Source: Acidisarcina polymorpha
GTDB lineage: Bacteria > Acidobacteriota > Terriglobia > Terriglobales > Acidobacteriaceae
DNA: 64,000 nt
Assembly (NCBI RefSeq): GCF_003330725.1
Contig: NZ_CP030840.1
Coordinates: forward strand, 6,256,116-6,320,115
Direction of reading: 5' to 3'
Positions 11,065 through 21,958 of the stretch are shown here, piece after piece. Both the position numbers and the translations under genes were made by a program. Position 1 is the first letter of the stretch, and each line of letters begins with the position of its first letter. The notes beneath the pieces are model-generated. The model was not told where the DNA came from and searched no databases. It saw only the letters and a program-made list of their open reading frames with translations.

Positions 11065-12162
11065 TCACCGAAGGAGTGCATTGATCGTCCACAAGATCGG
11101 CGCCTGACCGTGGAAGTCGCCGGTGAGCCTTTTGCGCTGCAGATAGTAGTCCACGCTGTTGGTTGCGTTGGTGCCCTGACAGACATTGGTCGCGTCGTAG
11201 TTCTGGTCGATATACCCGGCGACCGCGACCCAGCCTCGACGAGCGGCTGGCCCGTAAGTCTTGGCGTCCAGCCAGCCGTGCTTCACCCCGGTAACCATGG
11301 CGAATTCGAACATGGCTGATGCCGACGTCTCCGGCCACGCCTCGTCATGGTCGATCAGCTGCCGCCACATGCCGTCTCTTCCCTGATATTTCAGCAGCGC
11401 GGCCATCATCAGCCGGTATGCCTCGAGGATGCGTGGCCGTCGAGGATGGTTCTCCGGCAGGTCGGTCAACAACTCCGTCATGCCTGCCGCGACCCAGCCG
11501 TTGCCTCTTCCCCAATAGAATGGCGTCTCCAGAGTGTGAAAAAACAGGCCGTCCGGCTGCTGCAGCTTATCGCAGTACACGCTCATCTCAAGCGCCGCGT
11601 GGTCGAGGTAAATGCGATCGCCAGTAGCTCGGTAGGCCTCCACCTGCAGGATGGTCATCATGTACATGTCATCGATCCAAAAGCGGGTTTCGATCGAGAG
11701 GCCATCGGGACGGGGCGTCTCCCACTGCCGATCGGCCCATTGTTTACCCATCGTCAAATATTTTTTGTTCCCGGTCTGCATGCCGATCTCGAGCGGCACG
11801 ATGCCCAGCACGCTGAGGTCTTCACTCCGCAGCGCCGTTAATGGAACGAAGTCAGGGCCGCCGGGGAGATAAGGATCGAAACGCCGAATCAGCTCGTCCC
11901 GGAGCCCAGCGTCGTGGGTGATCGAAGCAAACGCGAGCGCGCCGTACCAGGTGTCGATCTCCGAGTAGTGCGTGGGATTGTTGTCGTACTGATGAGGGCT
12001 GGAGACAAAGCGCTCGGCGACCCGCTTCCCTATCTCCCGGGGAGAATATCCCGGCGGCCAGTCGCGAAAATAGCTGATGTCTTGAGCAGGCGCTGGGATC
12101 GACAGCAGGGCAAGCCAGGCAACGGCGAGCAGAATACGAGCGCGGTTCCTCGGTGCTTTCAT
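11065..12162 (-). CDS. Secreted GH105-family unsaturated rhamnogalacturonyl/glucuronyl hydrolase
   Basis: 365 residues with a Sec-type signal (RILLAVAWLALLSIPAPAQ, ending near residue 28). The (alpha/alpha)6-barrel motifs match GH88/GH105 enzymes, which remove unsaturated uronic acids from pectin or ulvan fragments by hydration of the double bond: ETRFWIDDMYMMTILQ holds the likely catalytic Asp, then YWGRGNGWVAAGMTELL and the TSASAMFEFAMVTGVKHG segment. Plant cell-wall breakdown is a plausible role; the exact substrate is not decidable. ATG 12162 precedes the signal directly; a GTG at 12168 is possible. It stands between two redox operons and has no obvious link to them. Confidence 0.87.
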   Translation of the reverse strand: MKAPRNRARILLAVAWLALLSIPAPAQDISYFRDWPPGYSPREIGKRVAERFVSSPHQYDNNPTHYSEIDTWYGALAFASITHDAGLRDELIRRFDPYLPGGPDFVPLTALRSEDLSVLGIVPLEIGMQTGNKKYLTMGKQWADRQWETPRPDGLSIETRFWIDDMYMMTILQVEAYRATGDRIYLDHAALEMSVYCDKLQQPDGLFFHTLETPFYWGRGNGWVAAGMTELLTDLPENHPRRPRILEAYRLMMAALLKYQGRDGMWRQLIDHDEAWPETSASAMFEFAMVTGVKHGWLDAKTYGPAARRGWVAVAGYIDQNYDATNVCQGTNATNSVDYYLQRKRLTGDFHGQAPILWTINALLR

Positions 12163-12218
12163 CGCCACGCCATACTATACGACCCCGCGCCCAATCTCGC
12201 GGCGGGACATCGAGAGCG

Positions 12219-13238
12219 CTAGCGGAAGGCGGGACGCCGCAGGGTATACGAACTCAGCGTCTTAATGTAATTGCCGCGCTCGAAGGGCGACGGATCCGGG
12301 ACGGCGATCCGGCTGAGCGATCCGCGCATCTGCCGGATGGACTGATATTCATGCTCGACCATCCAGCGAATCAGGTCCGCATGGATGGTGTTCAGGTGCT
12401 CGATGCCGTGGATCAAAAGGGCCGACGTCAGCATGGTCACCGACGCACCGGCCATGATTCCTTTCAAGACATCCTTGGCGTAATGCACGCCTCCGGTAAT
12501 AGCCAGGTCGGCGCGGATACGCCCGTAGAGGATCGCCACCCAGTGCAGCCGGAGCAGCAACTCGTCCGACCGGCTTAGCGAAAGGTGCGGGGTAACCGTC
12601 AAGTTCTCGATATCGAAGTCGGGCTGGTAGAAGCGGTTGAAGACGACCAGGCCATTGATGCCGGCGGCATCCAGTTGCACAGCAAGGTTTGGAATGCTGG
12701 TGAACTGAGGCGAAAGCTTGACTGCGAGCGGGATGCGAATGCTATGTCGCACCTGGCGGACGAGCTCGACGAGCTGCTGCTCAACTTCGCTACCAGGAAT
12801 GAGCGGATCGGTGGCCAATGAGTAGGTGTTCAGCTCAAGCGCATCGGCGCCGGCGGCCTCAACATCGCGAGCGAAGCGGACCCACCCGCCCGGAGTGGCG
12901 CCGTTGATGCTGGCGATGATTGGGATCGAGACGCTGTGCTTTACCTGGACTAGATGCTCCAGGTAATGGTCCTGATCAGCACGGTAATCGTCGAAGTCGG
13001 GCAGGTAGCTGAGCGACTCCGGAAACGAGTCGGTGCCTCGCGACAAATCCCGGTCGAGGGCGTTGCTTTCAAGGTTGAGCTGCTCTTCGAAGAGCGAGCC
13101 GAGGACGACGGCGGAAGCGCCAAAGTCCTCCATACGGCGCACGTTTAGTGTCGCTTCGGAGAGCGGATTAGAAGAAACGACCAGCGGATTCTTTAAGGGG
13201 ATGCCGAGGTATTCTGTCGTGAGATCGAGCGCTTCCAT
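12219..13238 (-). CDS. Dihydroorotate-dehydrogenase-like flavoprotein, partner of nifJ
   Basis: 339 residues of the DHODH-like TIM-barrel family. It opens with MEALDLTTEYLGIPLKNPLVVSSNPLS, and shows IIASINGATPGGWVRFA and the ADALELNTYS and PLAVKLSPQF strands that line the FMN site, then AITGGVHYAKDVLKGIMAGA (phosphate-binding end). The true pyrimidine enzyme normally has a catalytic Cys or Ser loop, which I cannot place, so a role in pyrimidine synthesis is doubtful. The start follows the nifJ stop by 1 nt, so the two are almost certainly cotranslated. Proteins of this type are commonly seen next to nifJ in bacteria, but their reaction is not established. A longer frame to 13412 overlaps nifJ and is rejected. 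Confidence 0.85.
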   Translation of the reverse strand: MEALDLTTEYLGIPLKNPLVVSSNPLSEATLNVRRMEDFGASAVVLGSLFEEQLNLESNALDRDLSRGTDSFPESLSYLPDFDDYRADQDHYLEHLVQVKHSVSIPIIASINGATPGGWVRFARDVEAAGADALELNTYSLATDPLIPGSEVEQQLVELVRQVRHSIRIPLAVKLSPQFTSIPNLAVQLDAAGINGLVVFNRFYQPDFDIENLTVTPHLSLSRSDELLLRLHWVAILYGRIRADLAITGGVHYAKDVLKGIMAGASVTMLTSALLIHGIEHLNTIHADLIRWMVEHEYQSIRQMRGSLSRIAVPDPSPFERGNYIKTLSSYTLRRPAFR

Positions 13239-13239
13239 G

Positions 13240-16896
<3,657 letters not shown>

Positions 16897-16973
16897 TCCG
16901 CCCCCCGGTCTTTGCTCGTAGCATGTCAACCGCGAGCACTGCCTTAGTGTGAGGCGTTGTCCGCAGATCAGGC

Positions 16974-16989
16974 TGTGACGTTCGACACA
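16974..16989. promoter_or_regulatory. Crp/Fnr-like site upstream of nifJ
   Basis: TGTGACGTTCGACACA keeps TGTG and CACA at the ends with one mismatch to the TGTGA-N6-TCACA form found at 1673-1688. It ends 78 nt upstream of the nifJ start on the minus strand. It is weaker than the other two sites; the shared spacing and the related functions of the three downstream genes are the reasons for listing it. Confidence 0.4.
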
Positions 16990-17067
16990 CCTCACAATCC
17001 AAGTCGGCGGCCTCGCCGTCGGAACGGGGTGGCCGTCGAAGAGTGTCCTGAAATTTCTTTTGCAACT

Positions 17068-17094
17068 TGTCGAAAACGAGCAAAGCCGGACGTC
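17068..17094 (+). promoter_or_regulatory. Predicted ECF42 sigma promoter of the YCII-DinB-YCII-sigma operon
   Basis: TGTCGA at 17068-17073 and CGTC at 17091-17094 are separated by 17 nt. This fits the reported ECF42 recognition pattern (TGTCGA at -35, CG[A/T]C at -10; recalled from work on Streptomyces). The expected transcript start, about 17101, leaves a very short leader before AGGAGG and the ATG at 17118. Autoregulation by the sigma factor at 18508-19758 is inferred. Confidence 0.55.
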
Positions 17095-17117
17095 GTTGTC
17101 ATAGGAGGAAGACCACC

Positions 17118-17453
17118 ATGCAATATCTACTGCTGATCTACGAGGACCAAAAACGGTTTGAACAGGGTTATGACGAGGGGGAGTTCGCCGAATATGGGGC
17201 GTTTGGGCAGAAACATGCTGCCGCGATCAAGGGGGGACAAGCGCTCCAACCGACGACCACGGCGCGGACCGTAAGGGTACGCGACGGCAAGGCGGTCGCC
17301 ACCGACGGCCCGTTCGCCGAGACGAAGGAACAACTCGGCGGCTACTACCTCGTCGAGGCCGCCGACTCGAACGAGGCGGAGTCCATGGCAGCTGGAATTC
17401 CGGCCGCGCGGTTCGGCTCGATCGAGGTGCGGCCCATTATGGTTTTCTCTTAA
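17118..17453 (+). CDS. YCII-related (DGPF) domain protein 1
   Basis: 111 residues of the YCII/DGPF family, starting MQYLLLIYEDQKRFEQGYDE. The family signature DGPFAETKEQLGGYYLVEA is at about residues 62-80. Members are small dimeric alpha-beta barrels; most have no known substrate, and DGPF proteins are known companions of ECF42 sigma factors. AGGAGG lies 9 nt before the ATG. It is the first gene behind the predicted ECF42 promoter. It resembles the second YCII protein at 18147-18518, so the pair probably arose by duplication. Confidence 0.85.
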   Translation: MQYLLLIYEDQKRFEQGYDEGEFAEYGAFGQKHAAAIKGGQALQPTTTARTVRVRDGKAVATDGPFAETKEQLGGYYLVEAADSNEAESMAAGIPAARFGSIEVRPIMVFS

Positions 17454-17539
17454 AGCCCGCAAGCTGCCCGGTCGCGGCAGTCCAAGCGATGCCGCGACGA
17501 AACTCTTCTTCACAGACGCGAAGCTACATCGGAGGATCT

Positions 17540-18112
17540 ATGTCCAGTGCTGCTGCAACTGCTGCTGTCGTTCATCCCGAACTGTCGCCCGAAGAGATCG
17601 CCGTCGCTGCCCGGTATCTCACCGAGACCCGAGAGGCGCTGATCGGGTGTGTGCATGGTTTGTCGCCTTCACAATGGGTATACAAGCAAGCCGGGGACCG
17701 CTGGTCGGTCTTAGAGATTGTCGAGCATCTCGCCCTGATTGAACCCCGGGTCCACTTCACTCTCGGCAGGATAAGCGAAGCGCCTCCGCCGCCTTCGGAT
17801 TGGCACGCCAGCGAGGTTGAGGCGTTGATCCTCGCCGAAGTGCCCAAGCGGCAGCAACGGATCGATGCTCCTGAACCGATTCGGCCGACCGGTCGATGGT
17901 CGGAAGCCGAGGCCCTGCAGGAGTTTCTGCAGAATCGCAGGCGCACGATCAGACTTCTGAACTCAACCTCTCTGCGGGGCCACGTGATTCCCCACCCCAT
18001 TCTCGGTCCGTGGGATGGCTATCATTGGCTGTTGGCGACTGCCGCTCATACCGCACGGCACGTGGGCCAGATAGACGAGGTGAAGGCCGACTCGAGGTTT
18101 ACGCTGGCTTAA
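17540..18112 (+). CDS. DinB-like four-helix protein
   Basis: 190 residues of the DinB/YfiT-like superfamily. It has the usual WSVLEIVEHLALIEPR helix with the first metal-ligand His, and near the end HWLLATAAHTARHVGQIDEV with two further His residues, the three-His pattern of these metal-binding helical bundles. Enzymatic members are thiol transferases or unknown; no function can be assigned. GGAGG is 4 nt before the ATG. It lies between the two YCII genes in the ECF42 operon, 86 bp after the first, which suggests a joint stress or detoxification role. Confidence 0.78.
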   Translation: MSSAAATAAVVHPELSPEEIAVAARYLTETREALIGCVHGLSPSQWVYKQAGDRWSVLEIVEHLALIEPRVHFTLGRISEAPPPPSDWHASEVEALILAEVPKRQQRIDAPEPIRPTGRWSEAEALQEFLQNRRRTIRLLNSTSLRGHVIPHPILGPWDGYHWLLATAAHTARHVGQIDEVKADSRFTLA

Positions 18113-18146
18113 ATGCGCCTCAATCCTGATGTCAGGAGAGACCTGA

Positions 18147-18518
18147 ATGCGTTACATGATGTTGATCTACTCGCAGGAAGATGAGAAGGCGCCAACTGAA
18201 GCCGTGGCCGAGGTGGCCGAGGCCCATCGTCAATTGATGACCGAGACCAGACTTCGCGGCGTCTTTCGCGCCGCGGATCCGCTCCAGCGAAGCTCTACCG
18301 CCACGACAGTCCGTTCAGAGAACGGCAAGGTCCTGCTCACCGATGGCCCTTATGCCGAGACGAAAGAACAGCTCGCGGGATACTACATCCTCGAGTGCCG
18401 GGACCTCGATGAGGCGATCGCCTGGGCGGCAAGGATCCCTACAGCCTGCCTTGGCGGATCGGGATGCGTCGAAGTGCGTCCGCTTCGCGACATGGCAGAA
18501 TCGATGCATGACGGGTGA
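18147..18518 (+). CDS. YCII-related (DGPF) domain protein 2
   Basis: 123 residues: MRYMMLIYSQEDEKAPTEAV at the start and the DGPYAETKEQLAGYYILEC motif, here with Tyr for Phe. Same family as the protein at 17118-17453. AGGAGA lies 7 nt upstream of the ATG. The last 11 nt overlap the start of the sigma factor gene, a coupling often seen in ECF42-DGPF pairs. Possible role in sensing or modifying a small molecule that controls the sigma factor; no anti-sigma factor is visible, as expected for this group. Confidence 0.85.
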   Translation: MRYMMLIYSQEDEKAPTEAVAEVAEAHRQLMTETRLRGVFRAADPLQRSSTATTVRSENGKVLLTDGPYAETKEQLAGYYILECRDLDEAIAWAARIPTACLGGSGCVEVRPLRDMAESMHDG

Positions 18519-19758
18519 TCTTCGCGCGGCCATCGAGCGAGTCTTTCGGGAGGAGTCGGGGCGGATACTTGCGGGGCTAATTCGAAGATCGCGGTCGTTC
18601 GATCTTGCGGAAGAGGCGATGCAGGACGCTCTCGCCGCGGCTCTCCAGGCCTGGGAGGCAGGCGGTATCCCGGAGAATCCGGGTGCCTGGATCACGGCGG
18701 CCGCAAATCGCAAGCTGATCGATTACGTGCGCCGGGAAAAGACCCGGCAATCCCATGAAGAGCAGCTGCTTTACGAGGGACCGCAATGCGCCGTCTTCGA
18801 CGAAGAAATGAGCGCCGAGGAGGATGACCGCTTGCGGCTTATCTTTACCTGCTGTCACCCCGCGCTCAACCAGGAGGCCCAGATCGGGTTAACGCTGCGC
18901 ACCCTGGGCGGCTTGACGACGGCAGAGATCGCCCGCGCGTTCCTTGTCCCTGAGACAACCCTGGCGCAGCGCCTGGTACGTGCTCAGCGCAAGATCCAGC
19001 AGGCTCGGATTCCCTACCAGGTGCCGCCTCCCGAGCAGCTCGCCGAACGGCTTTCTTCCGTCCAGGCTGTACTTTATCTGATCTTCAATGAGGGTTACAC
19101 CGTCAGTACAGGAGACAGCCTTCTTCGCAAGGAGCTGTGCGCCGAGGCGATCCGGCTCGCGCGCATTCTCGTCGTATTGATGCCTGGCAATCCGGAGAAC
19201 ATGGGTTTGCTGGCGCTGATGCTGCTCCACGACTCCCGTCGCGACGCCCGCTGTGCACCAGACGGCGAGCTGATCCTGCTGGAAGAGCAGGACCGTTCCC
19301 GCTGGCATCATCATCAGATCGCCGAAGGAATCCGCTTAGTTCAGCGCGCCCTCGGACGCCGCAGCCCCGGCAGTTATCAATTGCAGGCAGCGATTGCCGC
19401 GGTCCATGCCGAAGCTCAGACGGCTGCCGACACCGACTGGAAACAGATCGCCGCTCTTTATAGCGTCCTCGCGGCTATCGAAACGTCGCCAATCGTCTAC
19501 CTGAACCAAGCCGTCGCCATCGCCATGAGCGGTGAACTGCAACAAGGGCTCGACTTGATCGATCGGCTTGGGGCGAATCGCGATCTCGATTCTTATCATC
19601 TCTACCATGCAGCTCGCGCCGATCTGCTCCGTCGCATGGGCCGAGCTAGGGACGCACTTGAGAGCTACCGGAGCGCCCTCAGGCTGACCACCAACAAGAT
19701 CGAGCAGCGTTACCTTTGCCGGCGTATTGCGGACATGCAAGGCAATCAAGTCCGATAA
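18508..19758 (+). CDS. ECF42-group RNA polymerase sigma factor
   Basis: 416 residues, about twice the length of a standard ECF sigma factor. Region 2 is at the N-terminus (FREESGRILAGLIRRSRSFD, then LAEEAMQDALAAAL and NRKLIDYVRREKTRQ). Region 4 follows (LTLRTLGGLTTAEIARAFLV and ETTLAQRLVRAQRKIQ). The remaining 240 residues are the conserved C-terminal extension (VLYLIFNEGYTVSTGDSL, MGLLALMLLHDSRR, ending in a TPR-like helical part) that marks ECF42. This extension is thought to replace an anti-sigma factor as control domain. The start at 18508 overlaps the preceding YCII gene. It probably drives its own operon through the promoter at 17068-17094. Confidence 0.93.
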   Translation: MTGDLRAAIERVFREESGRILAGLIRRSRSFDLAEEAMQDALAAALQAWEAGGIPENPGAWITAAANRKLIDYVRREKTRQSHEEQLLYEGPQCAVFDEEMSAEEDDRLRLIFTCCHPALNQEAQIGLTLRTLGGLTTAEIARAFLVPETTLAQRLVRAQRKIQQARIPYQVPPPEQLAERLSSVQAVLYLIFNEGYTVSTGDSLLRKELCAEAIRLARILVVLMPGNPENMGLLALMLLHDSRRDARCAPDGELILLEEQDRSRWHHHQIAEGIRLVQRALGRRSPGSYQLQAAIAAVHAEAQTAADTDWKQIAALYSVLAAIETSPIVYLNQAVAIAMSGELQQGLDLIDRLGANRDLDSYHLYHAARADLLRRMGRARDALESYRSALRLTTNKIEQRYLCRRIADMQGNQVR

Positions 19759-19878
19759 AAATGGCTGGTCGCGCTGCCTCATTGCTGCCGGGCGACCCGG
19801 GATGTTGGCCAGAGGGAAATCAAGTCCTCCATCGGCCTCCCGATTCTGCGGCCTGCTTTGACATAAACTTACTTTGCC

Positions 19879-21651
19879 GTGCTTGATCCGCGTTTCCCAA
19901 CTCGAGCATTCCTGATCGCTCTTGTGGTTCTCTTGGCATTCGCTGGTTCCGCTGCCGCCCAGGAGGTCTCCGCCGCCTTAAAGGAGGCGGACGCCGACTA
20001 CAAAGCCGGCCAAGCGGCCCTCGCTGCCCACGATCTAAATGGCGCCCGGGTTTATTTTGAGAAGGTCGTCAAGCTGGCGCCGCAAGCCGAACAAGGGCAC
20101 AGCGCCTTCGGAGCGGTGCTGGTGAGCCTCGGCCAGACACTTGCCGGCATTCGCGAACTGGAGAAGGCGCTTGCCATCAAGCCGGGCGATGAGAGCGCCC
20201 AGATCAATCTGGCGCTCGCCTATGAACAAAGTGGCTCGGCCGCCAAAGCGCTTCCCTTCTTCGCCAAGCTCGATGCCGCGGCCCGTGCCGACAAGCACAG
20301 CCTTCCGGCTTATGCCCTGGCTGCTTATGCCCGGTGCCTTGCCGCGACTCAACCAGAGTTGGCGATCGCCAAAATGCGAGCGGCCGTCACCGCCGATCCT
20401 GGAAACTCCGAGCTGCATGATGAACTGGGCTCGCTCTATGTGCGGCGGCAGGCTTGGCCCGACGCGGAACAGCAGTTCGCCGAAGCCGCCCGCTTGAATC
20501 CCGCCTTGGCTTCCGCTCATCTGCATCTTGGCCTGGCGCTGCAGGCGCAGCAGAAACCCGGCGCTCTCGCCGAGCTGAGCAGCGCCTCGCAACTGGCCCC
20601 GGATGACCCCACCATTGGCGTCGAGTTCGGGAAAGCGCTCAGCGCCTCCGACCAGGATGCGCAGGCGATTGCCATCTATCGCCACCTGCTTGATTTGCAT
20701 CGGGGCTCTGCGCAAGTCGAATATCAGTTGGCCCTCGCCCTGCAAAGGACCAACAACGTCGAAGCCGCGCTCCCACTCTTCGAGAAGGTTGTGACCGCCG
20801 ACCCCAACAACGCCGAAGCGCTGACGAATCTTGGTCTCGCGCTCACCCAGGTCCAGCGAGCCAAAGATGCGGTTCCTCGGCTGCAGCAGGCAGTGACGCT
20901 ATCGCCCGGCATGGTTACGGCTCACCAGAACCTGGCTGGCGCTTATATCCAGCTGAATCAGATCGCCGATGCGATCATCCAACTGCGAATTGCATTGAAG
21001 TTAGCGCCGGAGTCGCCCCAACTCCACTACAACCTCGGGCTCGCCTTCAAGATGCAGGATGACGCCGGCTCGGCCATCCCAGAGTTGGAGATAGCGGAGA
21101 AAGAGAATCCGTCCGCACCCGAGCCGCCGTACGTGCTCGGCGTACTCTACATGCAATCCGGCCGCTATGCCGATGCGGCAGCGGAACTGGATCGATCGCT
21201 CAAGCTACAGCCCACGAACGGAGACGGATGGGCGACCCTTGGCAGTGTCGACGCAAAGCTGGAGAAGCTGCCGGAGGCCGCGGCGGCGCTCGAGGAAGCC
21301 ATCCGCCAATGCCCTCAGCAGCCTGACCCGCACCTCACGCTGGCTACGGTTCTGGCTAAACAAGGTCAGACCGCGGAGGCCACCGCCGAGCGCAAGAAGG
21401 CCGCAGATCTGATGCGGGCAAACTCCAACCGTCAGCGTGCCGAGGTCGCGACCCATTCGGCGGATAGCCTGGTCGCGAACGGAAAGTTCGTCGACGCCGT
21501 CGCACTTTTCAAGGAGGCGCTCAGCTACGATCCAGACTATCCTGAAGCCCATCGCGGATTGGCAACCGCACTTGAAAAGCAGGGAGATGCAGCCGCGGCC
21601 GCCGTCGAGTTGCAGAAAGCTGCCGATCTGGAGAATGCCGCCAAGCCTTAA
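19879..21651 (+). CDS. Exported TPR-repeat protein
   Basis: 590 residues. A GTG start leads into a Sec signal (AFLIALVVLLAFAGSAAAQ, cleavage near residue 28); no convincing ribosome binding site is seen, so the start is open to doubt. The mature part is almost entirely tetratricopeptide repeats of 34 residues, with the A-x-x-x-G/A-x-x-Y pattern repeated more than ten times (for example NLGLALTQVQRAKDAVPRLQ and NLAGAYIQLNQIADAI). TPR arrays bind partner proteins. It precedes the multiheme cytochrome and FG-GAP genes on the same strand, and the cytochrome also has TPR repeats, so a periplasmic scaffold role is possible. Confidence 0.85.
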   Translation: MLDPRFPTRAFLIALVVLLAFAGSAAAQEVSAALKEADADYKAGQAALAAHDLNGARVYFEKVVKLAPQAEQGHSAFGAVLVSLGQTLAGIRELEKALAIKPGDESAQINLALAYEQSGSAAKALPFFAKLDAAARADKHSLPAYALAAYARCLAATQPELAIAKMRAAVTADPGNSELHDELGSLYVRRQAWPDAEQQFAEAARLNPALASAHLHLGLALQAQQKPGALAELSSASQLAPDDPTIGVEFGKALSASDQDAQAIAIYRHLLDLHRGSAQVEYQLALALQRTNNVEAALPLFEKVVTADPNNAEALTNLGLALTQVQRAKDAVPRLQQAVTLSPGMVTAHQNLAGAYIQLNQIADAIIQLRIALKLAPESPQLHYNLGLAFKMQDDAGSAIPELEIAEKENPSAPEPPYVLGVLYMQSGRYADAAAELDRSLKLQPTNGDGWATLGSVDAKLEKLPEAAAALEEAIRQCPQQPDPHLTLATVLAKQGQTAEATAERKKAADLMRANSNRQRAEVATHSADSLVANGKFVDAVALFKEALSYDPDYPEAHRGLATALEKQGDAAAAAVELQKAADLENAAKP

Positions 21652-21958
21652 ATCGGGCATCACACAGCGGAATCTCGATCCCAGCGAAACGCCCAACCAT
21701 GCGCTGTTGCTCGCTGGCCCACTCTTGCTTTGGTTTGTTTCTGGCTGGAGAATCTTCCGTCATCTTGAGCAAAGTGAGCTTCAGACTAACCCCTGCTTGC
21801 TCCTTATATACAGCCGTTGAAGCGATTCGCTATAGTTTACGGGATGAGCGCCAGGCCCATACGCTGTAGCCTGGTAACCGGTTTGGCAGCCAGGCGGCCG
21901 GTGCGAATAGGCGATCTTTCAACGATCAAAACGGTAGATTAGTGGCGCCGCGCGCAAA
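21652..21958. other. Intergenic region before the multiheme cytochrome gene
   Basis: About 307 bp without a convincing gene. It holds a fragment of a dispersed repeat (21759-21774), a short AT-rich stretch around 21800-21840 where a promoter could lie (TATATA, TATAGT), and an imperfect GCCTGG/CCAGGC inverted repeat near 21868-21896. No confident promoter can be named. Confidence 0.4.
21759..21774 (+). repeat. Fragment of a dispersed CATCnTGAGCnAAG-type repeat
   Basis: GTCATCTTGAGCAAAG resembles TCATCCTGAGCAAAGC at 26581. Intergenic repeats with a TCATCCTGAGCGAAG core are, from memory, abundant in some acidobacterial genomes. Both copies here are short and degenerate. Confidence 0.4.

Noticed and set aside
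16923-16928. TTGACA on the minus strand as nifJ -35
   Set aside because: 17 nt downstream lies a G-run, not a -10.
19858-19863. TTGACA as a -35 box before the TPR gene
   Set aside because: A -10 at normal spacing would fall inside the coding start, and none is seen.
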